From Symbiodinium natans (Eukaryota > Sar > Dinophyceae > Suessiales > Symbiodiniaceae): a stretch of DNA of 64,000 nucleotides. A program made the translations under genes and the position numbers. The stretch covers positions 124,001 through 188,000 of the forward strand of contig CAJNDS010002685.1 in NCBI GenBank assembly GCA_905221605.1. The letters are read 5' to 3'. Positions 13,432-25,500 of this stretch are shown in pieces (the stretch's first letter is position 1; every line of letters begins with the position of its first letter). Below the pieces are notes generated by a model that did not search any database, had not been told where the DNA came from, and was given only the letters and a program-made list of their open reading frames with translations.

Positions 13432-14671
13432 GAGACACGCACACACACGTAGAGACACGCACACACAGAGACAGACACAGACACATACACAGACACAGGC
13501 ACAGACACGGAAAGAGACGGAGACAGAGACAGAGACAGAGACAGACACTGACACTGACACTGACCCTGGACACTGACTCTGACAGTGACACACACACACA
13601 CACACACACTCACTCACTCACTCACTCACTCACTCACTCTCTTACGCTCTTGTGCACACCTCCACACCAAGTTTCAGGTCCTTTCCACCTCACAGTCACT
13701 TTGTTATCCTGACAATTATTTTAAGTAGAATTTGCTCACACTGCAACCGTCATGCACGGGAAGCTGCAGACAAGGAAATTGCTCATCACGAAACAGTGCA
13801 CAGCTTGAGCGAGAACGATGTTTCAAATTGATGACACGCTGACTCGCAGGTACAGGTACGTCAGCTTGGCGTCCCCAGCTGATTTCGCAGCAAAGCGCAA
13901 AGGTCTTCGTTTGTGCCTTCTGCAATCCCCTGGCACCCCCTGCAGCTACATCATCCATGACATAGGCAAGCTACTCCCTTGAGCACAGGTTGGCACACAC
14001 ACACACACAACACACACAACACACACAACACACACAACACACACAACACACACAACCCACACAACACACACAACCCACACAACACACACAACACACACAC
14101 AACACACACAACACACACAACACACACACACACAACACACGCACACAACACACACACACACAACACACACACACACACACAACACACACAACACACACAC
14201 ACACACACACAACACACACAACACACACACACACAACACACACACACACACAACACACACACACACACATGCACCGAGTGCGGTGGCGTCTGTGTGCCTT
14301 CTTGTTCTCTTCTGCACGCTTCTTCTCCATTCTAGCATCCTCCTCCCGCTGCCTTCGCTCATCCTCTGCTCTCCTCCGGTCGTCCTGCTCCTTCTGCCGG
14401 CCTCAGTTGAAGGAACCAGGGAGGAGGCATGACAGGGGCAAGAGGTAAAAACAAAACCAACGAAACTGCCGGCTTGGCATGGCTTCGCGTAGGTGGCAGG
14501 CTTTTCACTTCTTCTCTTCGCCTTTCCTTGTCCTCGCTGCAAGCAAGCCTGTATATAAACAAGGCATATGAACCCTTAACCTCCCGAACCGCGCTCCTCC
14601 TCCATTTGCCTGTCTCTGTCCTTCTGTCTGGCAATGCGGTCTTCATCGTCCCGCTTTCTTTCGACTTCGAC
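12891..14671 (-). CDS. Charged helical exons, probably the C-terminal part of the eIF4B-like gene
   Basis: Five exons with clean borders, all minus strand. 14592-14671: VEVERKRDDEDRIARQKDRD then RQMEEE. 14298-14401: RQKEQDDRRRAEDERRQREE then DARMEKKRAEENKK (acceptor CTGAG, donor GC). 13241-13288: AEAEKQRKMELKAAKE (donor GTAGGA). 13107-13148: AEAREKREAIKSIS (donor GC). 12891-12923: VQAKLKRRLQQ (donor GC). A small RRRMEEEAPK segment lies near 14.78 kb. This is a single-alpha-helix/coiled-coil type region as in eIF4B or eIF3a. Whether it is spliced to the 17.8-16.0 kb exons is inferred only from order and strand. Confidence 0.5.
13344..13640. repeat. (CA)n/(TA)n compound microsatellite
   Basis: (AC)n at 13344-13410, then (AT)n at 13411-13431, then degenerate CACAGAGA-type repeats to about 13640, ending with (CACT)n. 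It produces several false frames (THTHTH, CVCVCV). Confidence 0.95.
13998..14270. repeat. ACACACAACACAC-type microsatellite, about 270 bp
   Basis: Almost pure A/C repeat with irregular AA interruptions on plus; false TTHNTH and CVCVV frames arise from it. It lies in the intron between the charged exons at 14.3 and 13.29 kb. Confidence 0.95.
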
Positions 14672-16044
14672 CTTGCCCTGCGGAATTCGGAGTTCTTAGT
14701 TTAGAATGCAACTGTGTAAGGTATTGCACGCAAGGCTTCATGAGGTTTTAGCCAGCAAGTCCACTCACCGCAGACAAAGCTTTGGAGCCTCCTCCTCCAT
14801 CCTCCGTCTTAGTGCGGGTGGCACGTACTTGCCTGCAGGCGGTTTCTAGTCAAGGTGGACAATGGGAATATGTCGGGTGCGCTACATGCGTTGCGCGGCC
14901 TTGCCTTAGGGGCTTGGTCTATTATGTTGCGCTAGATGCGACATGCTGCCACATGTTGCGAATTCTAAAAATTTTGGCTTTCCACACAGCTATCAGATGC
15001 CAGGATATGTACACAGTATGCATGGAAGCAAGACTGCTGGGTTCTTCGACTTTCGAGAACATAGCACACCGTCTACGGCAGAGGCGACATTGAGATTGCC
15101 CAATGGGCAGTGTGGATGCACTCCAGCTGTCGTAACTTCAGCGGCATGACCTCTTGTCTTGAGCATGCTGCCGGGTGCTTTGGCATTTGAGCCCCGATTA
15201 ACCCTCGTGCTTTCGAAGCAGCATTTGTGTAACCGAAAGCAACACGGAACTGCATGGGACGCTGCAGGCAAGTAGAGCCAACTACAGAAGAGATGCCTTT
15301 AAGCCCTTAAGCCTTAAGCCTTATGCCTAGTCCCCAGACGCTCCAACTGAGATCTCCCTGCACCACAGCTTGGACCTGGAGTCAAGTTGACCGGTGGTGC
15401 TGCCGGGGCAGCTGATTGCTGAGTCCTTCGGGAAGATGCACGCCAGTCATCGTCTTTGCCGGCCTGTCACTGCAAGTTGAAGGTTGAGGATTGTGAGGTC
15501 GCTTGAGGCTTTTTTGGGGATGACTTCTTCAACTGCAGACGGGCGAGTTGCCTGATGAAAAGCAGAGGAAATACCATAGTGAGAGGTAGGAGACATACCA
15601 CTGGGACTGGAAGCTTGGAGCGCAGCAGGCACAAGCACCGAACAAGCGCGATGGGCATCATCCGATAAATGGCGATCAAACGAATGCTCAGCAGCCAACA
15701 GCAAGCCCCACAGCATTCCAGGTTGCCGACCCTAATGCACGCTCGAACCTCCTCCTGCGGACGGGAAATCGCGAGCCATTTTGTAGTGCGCGCTGCTGTG
15801 GTTCGGAAGGAGTGGCATTACAGAACCAACGAGGAAGCAGAGTCTCCAGAAACCGAGAGAAAGAGTGGAGTTGTTAAACTGCTTCAAGTCGGTCGATGAA
15901 ACAACTAGCAAAACTGTCAGCTACTTTGAACCTACCTCAATGCACTTTAAAGCATCTGAGAAGCCGGAGACCGAGTTGACAGAACGTGTGCTTTTGAAAC
16001 CCTCTGGCGAATTCTCATCCAAGCGGCTTGCGTGTTGTCATCAC

Positions 16045-17805
16045 CCCCGCGACGGAAGCCACCTCTGTCGCCTCCCCTGTCGCCTCCCCTGTCGCCTCCT
16101 CTGTCAAAGCCACCTGGGCCATCCTTCGGCATTTCAAAGCGGAGTGCTTGACAGGGTGTGTTTAGCTGTGGAGCAGTCTTGCAGAGGCAAGCAGGGAAGG
16201 CAACGGCCGCTCAATGAGTTCAAAGCGACGCAACTGGACATGTCCTTCGATCGCCAGTCGCCAAAATCTGCGCGGCTGGGCTCTGAATCTCTATTGCCTC
16301 GGTTTTGGTTTGGGCTTTGTGGCTGTCGGACTCAATTTGCCTCATTTCGGACAGGGCAACCGAAACAGCAGCACAGTGCCGCGTGCCCGAAGTAATCTTG
16401 ATGTTTTCCACTAGAACCGGAATGGGTTCAGCTGTCCTAGGTTCCGAGAGCACGCCAAAACTCCTACGCGACCTCTGCGATTCGCGAGCACGCGCGCCCC
16501 AACCTCTGAACTTGCCACTTTCGTAGGAGATGTCTGCCGCCACACATCTGACCAAGGTGCCCTTGCCACCTCGGTCACCTCGGTCACCTCTGTCACCTCG
16601 GTCACCTCGGTCACCTCTATCAGGGCCTGGGCCATCCTCAGGGAGTTCGAAGGGTTTAGGACTGTAGAATTGGGTGTATCAGCTACCTGTAGGGTGTATA
16701 TAAGGTTTGTAGAAGCGTTTAGAATGGTTCTTCAGGGGGTGTACAGGGTTCAAGGAACCCCTAACCTTGCGGAGGCTTGGAAGAGTCATGTGCTAGACAT
16801 CCTACACTTAAGCCACTATACGCTCGGGTCAGCGTCCTTTGATCGCCAGTCGCCTGTGTCTGCGCGGCTGGGCTCTCCATCTCCCTTGCCTTGGATTGGA
16901 TCAAGTACAGCCCAAAAAACAACCGAAGCAATCCCTACAAGGCCTACAAACCAAGGACCAAGACCCAACTGTGCAACATCAAGCGCTCTTATACCGGCGC
17001 TGACATGCGCTGACCAAGTGCTTGCCACTGCCAGCTCCTCAACTGCTTCACCCCCTCTATAGCATTGCCCGAAAGCCCATCTTTGCTCTTTTTCCTTCGA
17101 AACCTTGGCTTGAACCTGCATGCGAGATGCCCTTGCCCTTGCGAGGACCGGCGGTCCTCCAGTCATCCGCCTCCCGGCCGCCATCGATATCCCGGAAGCC
17201 TTTTCCTGCTTTGGGGTAGCGGGGGGGGGGGTGGGGGGGGGAAGGGGGGAGTTTGTCGGAGTGGGTCTTCCGGATGTATACGGCTTCACGGGGAGATCGT
17301 GAAGCACAAAGCTCATCTGACCTGGGTCGCGGGCCTTTCGACTTTCCGAAATCTTTGCCCACACTTTGGGAAGGCAGCATCTGATCGGCCTCGGTCACGA
17401 TCCATCACCACCCATGTACGCTGCAAGCTTTGGCTCTGTGGGCTTGAGGGCTGAAGGCTTTGGGGAGGTCTATTCGGCAGCAATGAGTCTCACTAAGGCC
17501 ACAGCGACATTGCCACCGAATTTGGCGTTGACTTCCTGGGTAAGGGGAAGACGACAAAGATGCGCTAGCCCCGGGATCGACGACCCTTTTGCTGTCGCGT
17601 GCAGTAGCACTGTGTCATGATGGTCATTCCTGCGTCATTCAGGCCTAGCCTAAACCGAAACCCCAAACAGACTGCTTGCGAGAAGAAAAGCAATGTACGA
17701 GTATCCAGTAGCAGTGGAGAGCGCAACCTCACCACCGCACCACCGGCTCCATTGCAATCAGGCTGCCGCCATACTCATCTTCGTGCCTCCTGGTTTCTTC
17801 CCCAT
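16045..17805 (-). CDS. eIF4B-like gene, N-terminal exons with SRAD..DWRS and RG repeats
   Basis: Probable start ATG at 17803-17805, reading MGKKPGGTKMSMAA (exon 17764-17805), like the 'KKK.gk.MSl.eF' start of eIF4B. Following exons: 17500-17535 (EVNAKFGGNVAV); a possible MLPSQ exon near 17.38 kb; about 17137-17205 (GFRDIDGGREADDWRTAGPR); 16834-16884 (GDGEPSRADTGDWRSKD); 16561-16661 (PFELPEDGPGPDRGDRGDRG...); about 16240-16290 (DSEPSRADFGDWRSKD); about 16045-16146 (RFEMPKDGPGGFDRGGDRGG...). 'SRADt..nWr' and RG boxes are typical of plant/protist eIF4B, an RNA-binding cofactor of the eIF4A helicase. No RRM was seen. Another RGG-rich RNA-binding protein is the alternative. Confidence 0.45.
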
Positions 17806-18265
17806 GGCGCCTTGGAGGTCCTGCACAGCTGCGCGCAGGCGGGGTTGCTTGGGGGCTTCTGACGGGCTCTTAGGGTCTCTTGCGGGCTCTTACCGCTTCC
17901 CATTCACGGTGCAACCACAACTGGGACAGTGCGATCCAAGTGGCGACGACCTCTGTACCTAACCTAGCTAACTATGGCCAAATCTGGCAAGCCCGTCCAA
18001 AACTTGAGCCAAAACTGCAGAGAAGTGCTGTATCGGGCTATCGCAAGGACTGCAGCAAGGGTGGCAGCAAACAAGCAGGGACTCTGCTTGGCATTTGGGG
18101 CCTCAGGTGTGTTGGTGTACGTGAAGAGGACCGTCCAGCCCCACAGGAGCCTTTGGAACCCATGCCTCTACCGCCTGCCCACACCCCCGAAATACGTACT
18201 ACAAATGCAGGAAGAGTGACTCCCCTCCGCTCCAAAGAAACACATTTTGACGAGGTGTAAATGAA

Positions 18266-19435
18266 TCAACGAAAGGAATCTATGGCATCAATCACTGCGG
18301 CACGCAGCTGGGGTGCCATCGACGAGGAATGGCCGGCCAATGGAATCATCATGAAGGATGACAGAGGAAGCCGCTTGCGCAATGTCCACGCATTGGCAGG
18401 TGTACACAAGATGTCATTCTGGCCATGTACGATAGCGCAGGGCAGATGTGCAATGCGCCAGCAGTCCTCCAGCAGCTGGACGGAATCCACAAAGCAGCCG
18501 TGTTTCATGTAGTGGAGCTCGATGGCCGACCCCGGCCCAGCCTCCTCTGGCTTCGCAGCGCAGCTGGCGATGAAGTCCTCGTCTGGCTGCAGACCTAGCA
18601 GTCGCATGATCCACAGCGTGTAGCTGCTGCGTGCCGGGTAGCACACCGCAGGATCACTGGAGCTGAGGCGTCGGGCGTAGGCGTCAATGGGGGTGGCACG
18701 CTCCTCCACCGGCAATGCCCGAAGGAAGGCCTCGTACTCTTCTGGGAAGAAAAGTCCGGCGCCCTCACGACTGTAGGGCCATTTCACAGCCTCTGGAGTA
18801 GGCAGAAAAATCGAGTAGAGCACCAGACCAGAAACTTTGCTGGGATGCCGTGTGGAGTAGATCAGGGAAAGGGTCGATCCCCAGCTTCCCCCAACAACGA
18901 GGCCCCACTTCTCGATGTCCAATTCCTGCCTTAACTGTTCAATGTCTTCGACCAAATTCTCGGAGGTGTTCCCGTCCAAGGAGCCTGCTGGAACGGACTT
19001 CCCCGCACCCCTTTGGTCAAAGACCACGATCCGATAAACAGATGGGTCAAACAAGCGTCGGTGCTTCGAACTGGAGCCGTCACCAGGGCCGCCATGCAAG
19101 AATAGCGCCGGCTTGCCAGCTGGATTTCCCGAGACTTCATAGTACAAGCTGTGCTTGCCATCCAGTGTTGTCAAAGTTCCTGTCTGGTAGGGCTGCAGCT
19201 CCGGATACAGCGCTCGCGATGGTCCTGCTGCTGTGCTTGTGAGGCACTGGACGTGCGGCGAGAGGAACGAGCTCTTCCAAGACAGGCACGAGGAACATGG
19301 CCTGCAACGCGGCTGGTACGGCCGCGTGTCAGCTGCTTCTGCTGCCCTGGAATTCCTCGACTTCGCTGCCGCCACGCCGACCAGCGCGCAAGCCGGTGCG
19401 CCGAAGGCGCGGAATCTGAGGAAGGCGCGAGCCAT
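18266..19435 (-). CDS. Proline iminopeptidase (alpha/beta hydrolase), intronless, with N-terminal extension
   Basis: Removes N-terminal proline from peptides (EC 3.4.11.5, peptidase family S33). The 389-residue frame has the oxyanion motif HGGPG (residues 114-118), DQRGAGKS (140-147), nucleophile GGSWGS (Ser184), acid in VHGQNDILC (Asp341) and catalytic His369 in AGHSS; all family key residues are present. The catalytic part starts near residue 77 (LYPELQPYQTG); bacterial enzymes are about 315 residues, so the first 70 residues (MARAFLRFRAFGAPACALVG...) are an extension, Arg/Ala/Ser-rich and nearly without acidic residues, suggesting an organelle transit peptide. No introns, unlike its neighbours. 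I saw no relic spliced-leader sequence just upstream of the ATG. Confidence 0.93.
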   Translation of the reverse strand: MARAFLRFRAFGAPACALVGVAAAKSRNSRAAEAADTRPYQPRCRPCSSCLSWKSSFLSPHVQCLTSTAAGPSRALYPELQPYQTGTLTTLDGKHSLYYEVSGNPAGKPALFLHGGPGDGSSSKHRRLFDPSVYRIVVFDQRGAGKSVPAGSLDGNTSENLVEDIEQLRQELDIEKWGLVVGGSWGSTLSLIYSTRHPSKVSGLVLYSIFLPTPEAVKWPYSREGAGLFFPEEYEAFLRALPVEERATPIDAYARRLSSSDPAVCYPARSSYTLWIMRLLGLQPDEDFIASCAAKPEEAGPGSAIELHYMKHGCFVDSVQLLEDCWRIAHLPCAIVHGQNDILCTPANAWTLRKRLPLSSFMMIPLAGHSSSMAPQLRAAVIDAIDSFR

Positions 19436-20203
19436 GGCTAAGAGGACCTACAAAAACACCCTGAATGTTTGAACAAGCACCGTGCGTCTTGGGGAGCGGG
19501 GGAGCCGCAATGGGACCATGAGCGCTGTGTGCACATCCCCTGCAGGGAAAGAGACATCTGCTTGATGCTAAAAAGCAGACTCAGCATTTTGCGACGTTGT
19601 TTGTCCCGCCACCTCACCAGCTTTGCCGCCCTCGGATAATGGGGGATGCGAGCTTCCTGGCATCAAACCCAACGAAGGGTCTCCCAAACTCAAACAGCGG
19701 GACGCCCCCGACAACCCCTCCGCCCTGCCTTCCGCGATACACACAATAGCACGCAGATACTCACAGCTCCAAGAGGAACTGGTGCTTCACGATGTGGTGG
19801 CGTGGAGGTGGCAGGGCTCCGGTACTTCCCGTGCCTTGTTCAGGTGCAAGCTGCTTTTGAGGTAGTTTAGGACAGTTCGCAGAAGCTTGCTTGCTTAAGG
19901 GCTGCTTTGCTGCTTTACCAAGTCGCGCTGCAGACCCTTGCTCTCATATAGACGCATGGCAGCTTCATTCCTCTCACAGCAGGCCCAGCTCAAGATTCAG
20001 GCAGACAACTAGTAGCCTCTTGGCTAAGTGTTGCAGGCAGTATCAGCACACACCCGTGCAGCAAGCTTTCAAACCTGTCCCGTCTGCCACGTTGAGCAGG
20101 AGCTTGCTTGCCCCGACATCACGTGCCCAGCCGATCGCGGCATCCTGTGTGCTGTCAAGCCAACATGTTGCCTTCTCTCGTTGAAAGTGCCACAAAGAGC
20201 ACG

Positions 20204-21118
20204 CTACCGGAGCCATGGCCCCCGCCACATGCCACTACACGCCGAGGTGCTAACAGTGCTCCTCCAATCCCGCGGCGCCGACTCGCTGGGGCAACCCACA
20301 AGCCCAGAGTCACGGCACCTGATCAGGGATGCCATAGGATGCCATGGGATACCGATTTTGGTGAAATGCCATACACGCAAGCCCCATGCCATGCACGAAA
20401 AGTCCAACGCTCGAAGGCTGAGTGGCTTCGTGGATACGACTTGGAACCGCAATGTGCTACTCGAACGGTGATGCAACTCATGCACCAACCCGGCCTTGTC
20501 TCTGCACGGCCCAAACAAAGCCAAGATCGCATCCAGAAGAGCCACAGGAGAGAACCAAGCCTCGCAAATGGGAGAGCGCGGGAGGGAAATCGCTTCCGGA
20601 GTGTGGAAAGGCAAAGAGCTGCCTTGCTGGATGCGCTCCAGCCACTTCTCCGCAGGGTGCGATTCTTCCGTTTCCAAGGTTGCCGCGAAGGCATCGGGCG
20701 AGTCCCTCATTGCACCTGCAGAAGGACCCGAGCTGCAGCCAGCAAAGCAATGTACGGCAATGCGCAGCAATACAAAGCAATTTTGTTCTAAAAACGGACT
20801 GCAAGCATTTGCACTGCAGAAAGTGAGTCTAGTGAGTGTATAGTAGCGGCCGCGGCTGCTTCTGTGGCTTGGGACACAGAGGTGCAGTGATGCAAGCTTC
20901 CAGAGCTTCAAGATGATTCTGGGCGAAGGGCGGAGATATGCAGCTCGAAAGCGTTTCCAGTCGGATGTACCCAGCCGTTCCAACGTCCAGGCTGGCCCGC
21001 CAGAAAGGTCATCATCTTCCATGGCATCGCGTTGGCCACATGACTTCAAGTGACCTTCATCACCTATCTGAGCTCTGTTGCAGCCTGGGCAGCCACCAAG
21101 TACAAACGCTGAAAGCAA
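20204..21118 (-). CDS. Uncharacterised 304-codon open frame
   Basis: A long open frame on the same strand as the verified genes, in the gap between the RPA1 stop and the proline iminopeptidase. I recognise no domain. The centre (AEKWLERIQQGSSLPFHTPE, FSPVALLDAILALFGPCRDK) reads like protein, but the ends are rich in Cys, Arg and Ser as in shadow frames. A 227-codon frame opposes it on the plus strand. It may contain one true exon rather than be a whole gene. Confidence 0.35.
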   Translation of the reverse strand: MLSAFVLGGCPGCNRAQIGDEGHLKSCGQRDAMEDDDLSGGPAWTLERLGTSDWKRFRAAYLRPSPRIILKLWKLASLHLCVPSHRSSRGRYYTLTRLTFCSANACSPFLEQNCFVLLRIAVHCFAGCSSGPSAGAMRDSPDAFAATLETEESHPAEKWLERIQQGSSLPFHTPEAISLPRSPICEAWFSPVALLDAILALFGPCRDKAGLVHELHHRSSSTLRFQVVSTKPLSLRALDFSCMAWGLRVWHFTKIGIPWHPMASLIRCRDSGLVGCPSESAPRDWRSTVSTSACSGMWRGPWLR

Positions 21119-22345
21119 CCCAAGTTCTCAGAAACATGCAAGCTTCTCCTTTGATCTAGGGTATTCATATGGCTTCATATGAGCCATGTGTGTCAGGCTG
21201 AGAAGGCTCAGCTCTCCAACCTGCGAGCCAATCGTAGCAAATCTCAGGACAGACCTCGGTCGAAACCCAACCCACCCCGCCACCCTCCCACCCCGCCCCC
21301 CTTCCCCCAACCCCCCCACCCCTCCCCCCCTCCCCCCACCCCTCCCCTCCGTACTTTTGCCCATTTCACATTTGGGGTGCCTGGTCTGTAGATGAGCCTG
21401 TTGCAGCACTGCACGAAGCCTCTCAACGCCCTGACGCCTCTTCAAACAACACCTTCACACCACCCGCGATCTCTGGTTTGGGTTGCCTCGCCGCTGGGCA
21501 GGCCCAGGCCGAGGGCGTGAGTAGCGTTAAGATCAAATGCAAATCCGGAGAAGAACATAAGGCAGCAGTAGGGTTTCCAAACCTATGCTCCAAGGGACCT
21601 CCAAACCAAGACCACAGCACCTTGAAACGACACCCCCTCTCCAGCCAAGACTACAGCCCCCCCAAAACCCAAAACAAAACTCGAATTTTCAGTTCCCTCC
21701 TACTCATCGACTGGCTCCAAGCCATCCTCAACTTACATCTCTCTTTCTAGGCCTGAAAAGCAATATGGATGCCAAGCCCGTCTTATGTACATCTACTGGC
21801 CGTCCTAGGCTGCCAGTTTGACTGGCAACTGCAACCAGCTTCTCGACGCAGAAGTCGCAGGGTCTTTTCCGCCGTAAATTCTAATCTACCCTGAGCCTTC
21901 GAAACGTCTGTATACACTGCTCCCTATGACCCTGACAAGGCGTCAGTGGCTTCCGAAAGATTTGCAGATATTTGCGGGGCTTCTGACCGCCGGGACTTCC
22001 ACACTTAGACTTGAGCCTCAGGTTGGAAACTTGAAGCGCCGCTGCTTCTTCCATGGCGGATCCTAAGTGCTTCGAGCGCCTATAGGGAAGGGGTTGGCTG
22101 CATAAGGCGGCTGAGTGGAGCCTTATAGGCCGAAACGAAGCACAGGGACTCGCAGACTCGCGGGCGCATGGGGCATAGGATTCTCCGGCCACTGAGGGCT
22201 GTGCGGGTGGATCCAGATCCACCAAGAGGTTCACCTTGTGCCATGGACCATGCATGCCCTCTTGTTCCGAAACGGATTTGGGATGATGCAAGATGTAGGG
22301 GATTTAGGCTCCTCGGCACCCAGAGGGGCGTGAGTGCGGCGAAGC

Positions 22346-22543
22346 CTAACATCCTAAGGGCAGCACAACGCCCGTGCCGACAGCTGGAGGCTGCCCAAGC
22401 ACAATGGCGCTTGCAGGCGAGACCATGTTGTCGAGGAGGTCTTCCTGCATGGGCAGAGCTACCAGCCTATACCCGTGGCCGTGCGGTGCGAATAGCGCCT
22501 TGCACGCCGTGGACAGGAACTGCATCGTTGTCTCGTAGGACAT
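22346..22543 (-). CDS. RPA1: RPA1 C-terminal exon(s) and stop codon
   Basis: After acceptor CTGCAG the frame reads [18 protein letters not shown], the family's 'kMSyETt.qFL..A', and later [20 protein letters not shown] then G, the 'l.SPSA.ivlG.pp.vGTG' C-terminus. The frame ends with TAG at 22346-22348 and a short VVLPLGC tail in place of the usual GTG.fDll. Bases 22445-22489 (45 nt) can be read through in frame, but start with GC and end with ATGCAG; removing them gives the family's normal spacing (KALF-EDLLDNM). Either a tiny intron or a 15-residue insertion. Confidence 0.93.
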   Translation of the reverse strand: MSYETTMQFLSTACKALFAPHGHGYRLVALPMQEDLLDNMVSPASAIVLGQPPAVGTGVVLPLGC

Positions 22544-25500
22544 CTGCAGCAACGGAGACGTACCTGGGGCTGACTTTCATGTCTTTCCTATGCTGCTGCC
22601 GGTGCTCGGTGCTTCTCAAAGCCGAGATCACGACAGTGAATCATTCCCAACCGATTGAACCTGGCCGATGAACATCGCGTCGGGCTTGTGCAGTCTCTTG
22701 TCAAGCCAGTGTGACATTTGTGCAGATTGTTCTCTTTATTGTCGCAGATGCCTTTGATTTGGCCAGCGCGGCATTAGGTTGCTTCGACGGCTACCACGCT
22801 GTCAAACATGAGCGGTCGCCGCAACAGAATGAACCCGTTCGCATCCCTCGATCCTAAGCCCTTGCCGCAAACCCCATCCCACCCGCCGCTGCAGTAAATT
22901 TCTGGAATGGCCCTTGCAACCAGGTCGGCTGCACGGTCGCAAGCCACCTGCTTGGGCCATGTAGTCTGCAATCAGCGACAGGTGCCGGTGATCGACCTGT
23001 TAACAGGTTATTGGGGCTCAATCATATAATATTACTTATATATATATGTGTATACATACATCTTGTAGTTCAGAAAATTTTATGACAATTTGTTATGTTT
23101 TGTCATATTGTCATATTTAATGAACCGTCTAAGTCCTCGCGCCTGAATGCCGTAGTGACCGAACACACCGCGAACTTCTCGGACGACCTAGAACACAGCA
23201 TCGCGCAGAACTGAGGATTCCCATGAGACCTGCCTAAATACCATTTCTGAAGACAAGTCTGTGGTCCATGAGAAGGTTTTGGGCACAATCTCAGGATTAC
23301 ATCCTCAGCTGCCCCCTTAAACAAACTGTACTAACGCACTCGGCTCATCGGCCGCAGCTCCTCTACCTTGGTGCATACACCTGAAGTCCAACCTGGCTTC
23401 GTCCTAACTTCCACTGCGAATGCTAGAGCTGCAACAACAAAGATTTCATAGGCTGGACTGCGTCGCACGCGTGTACAAAAATGCAAAACTAGACGGCGAG
23501 TGGCAAGATCAGCGTGGTCTAGGATCTGCCTAGTTTGGGTTTACAGGGTCAGGTTACGAGTGGTGGGCCCTAAGCCCCAAATTCTGATTCCCCCGCAAAC
23601 GAAAAGAAAAACAAACATCTGGTGCCGACGGGCTGCCGATGCACGGGCAGCTTCTACACCGTAGATATCCAGGACATGCCTGCTTCACATCCCTCTCGCT
23701 CTCTCTATCTCGTTCATATGAATGGATCCATTATTGCAATCGTTTCGATTGGGGTGATGATACTCTACCCACACATTCTGCAAGGCTTAGGGCTCAGGGT
23801 CTAGCTCTTATGGTCCCTGAAGCCGTGCCAGCTCGTTGTCGCATGAGCTCATATGCACCCTGTACAGAACAACATGAACTCGTGATTACTGATATATATA
23901 TATATATACATACATACATATATGTGTATGTATACATACGAATGTCTGTATATACATATATCTAAGAGCATATATACTGCATATACAGAGTGGATACACA
24001 TAAAATGCCATAAGATGGTACTGTAGTGCAATAAAACTGTATCAAATATGTTATGGTATGGCATCATAGAACATCTCCCCTGGGCAGTCCGGAGATTGTT
24101 GGTGTAGATCTGGTTGTGCCCTACCTGAGGGGACGCGATCTCTCACATTGCTGTTCACAACATCTTGCACTGCAAGCTTCGCCATGGACCATGCCAGCTC
24201 CATGAGAAGGGGGAACATGGCGAAACATGCTGAATATGTTCTGCCAGTCGACTTGCCCGGAGTATTGGGCTACTGTATCTGAGGGAGAGAGGGAGAGGGG
24301 AGAGAGAGAGAGACAGCGAGGGAGAGAGAGAAAGAGACGGACATACAAAAAGACAGACAGAGAGCGGAAGAGAGGGAGGAGAGGGAGGGGGAGCAAACAA
24401 AAATATTCGCTGAAAGACCCGAAAAGGGATTTGGAACCTGCAGACTGTAACTGTAGCACCAAGGTACAACAAAACGATGAAAGTGAAGGGGGAAGATGAG
24501 GACGCTTCAATGCATCCTCGGTACCAGTGCGGGCGACAGGCACTGTAGGCCGAAGAGGTTGATTCCCTCACACTCCAGGCTGACCTGGAAGATAAGATCA
24601 AGAACCCAACTATTCTTTTCAAATCCGAGTGTTGTACTCAGGCTGCCTATATATGTCTTTATATACACATATATATATATACAGGCATTGAGCTGCCTGT
24701 TAGGGCATTGAAGCTCGTTGGAACTCCTGTGGGCCCAATGCTTCACCTTTATTTCTTCCTGAGACAAGTGTCTAAGAGTAGGCCAACACAGCTCCTCAGA
24801 CTTCACCTCAACAGCACGACCATGAAGCACGAACACCGAGCGATATTTGATGATTCTACACCATTGAACCGCAGCCTCACGTCTAGACATGCTTTGTCCT
24901 GTCTCCGATCGAACCGACATGTGCGTTGCGCACGATTTGACCTGTTCCACAAAATCACCAAGGAACCCAACACACCCCAATGTGCTCAAACAAGGCATTC
25001 TGGTCAAAAACGCCTTGTCATTCTCCACCTTCACGTGCACCGCCTGCACCCCTTCACAGGCGGGGTCCTGCTGCTCATTTTGCTGGTTTTGTCCACTTGC
25101 GCTCCTTCGACAGGATGGCAAAACATGGCAAAGCACTCCTGCAACGTTGCGGCCGACAGGACACCTCGCAGCACCTCGCAGTGTCGATGAGTGGTGACAT
25201 GTGGCGTCGCAAGGCGGTCAACAACGGTCAATAATGGCACTGCCCGAAATTTGACTCCGTAGAATTCCCCGCAGTGTGCCTCGCCCACGAAGAGGCTGTG
25301 GGGACACCTTTGCAGCCAAGAAAGTGAGATGTGCCCATCTGCACTCTCAGTGGTGCCATCGTGCATCACATTCCAAACAGTGCTGGAAATGTGTTTGCCG
25401 TCGGCACGGCAATTCCTTGCTGCTGCCGATGCAGCTGTGGGATGCAGCTGTGGGTTTTGAAATAGTGAAGCATAGCATTCCGGGCGGAAAGTCGAGCAAC

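Noticed and set aside
13255-14542. Several Cys/Val-rich and His/Thr-rich frames on both strands
   Set aside because: Translations of CA/GT microsatellites. Only the short charged exons next to them are kept.
20108-20791. 227-codon plus-strand frame
   Set aside because: Overlaps the minus-strand 304-codon frame, no domain, and composition typical of a shadow frame.
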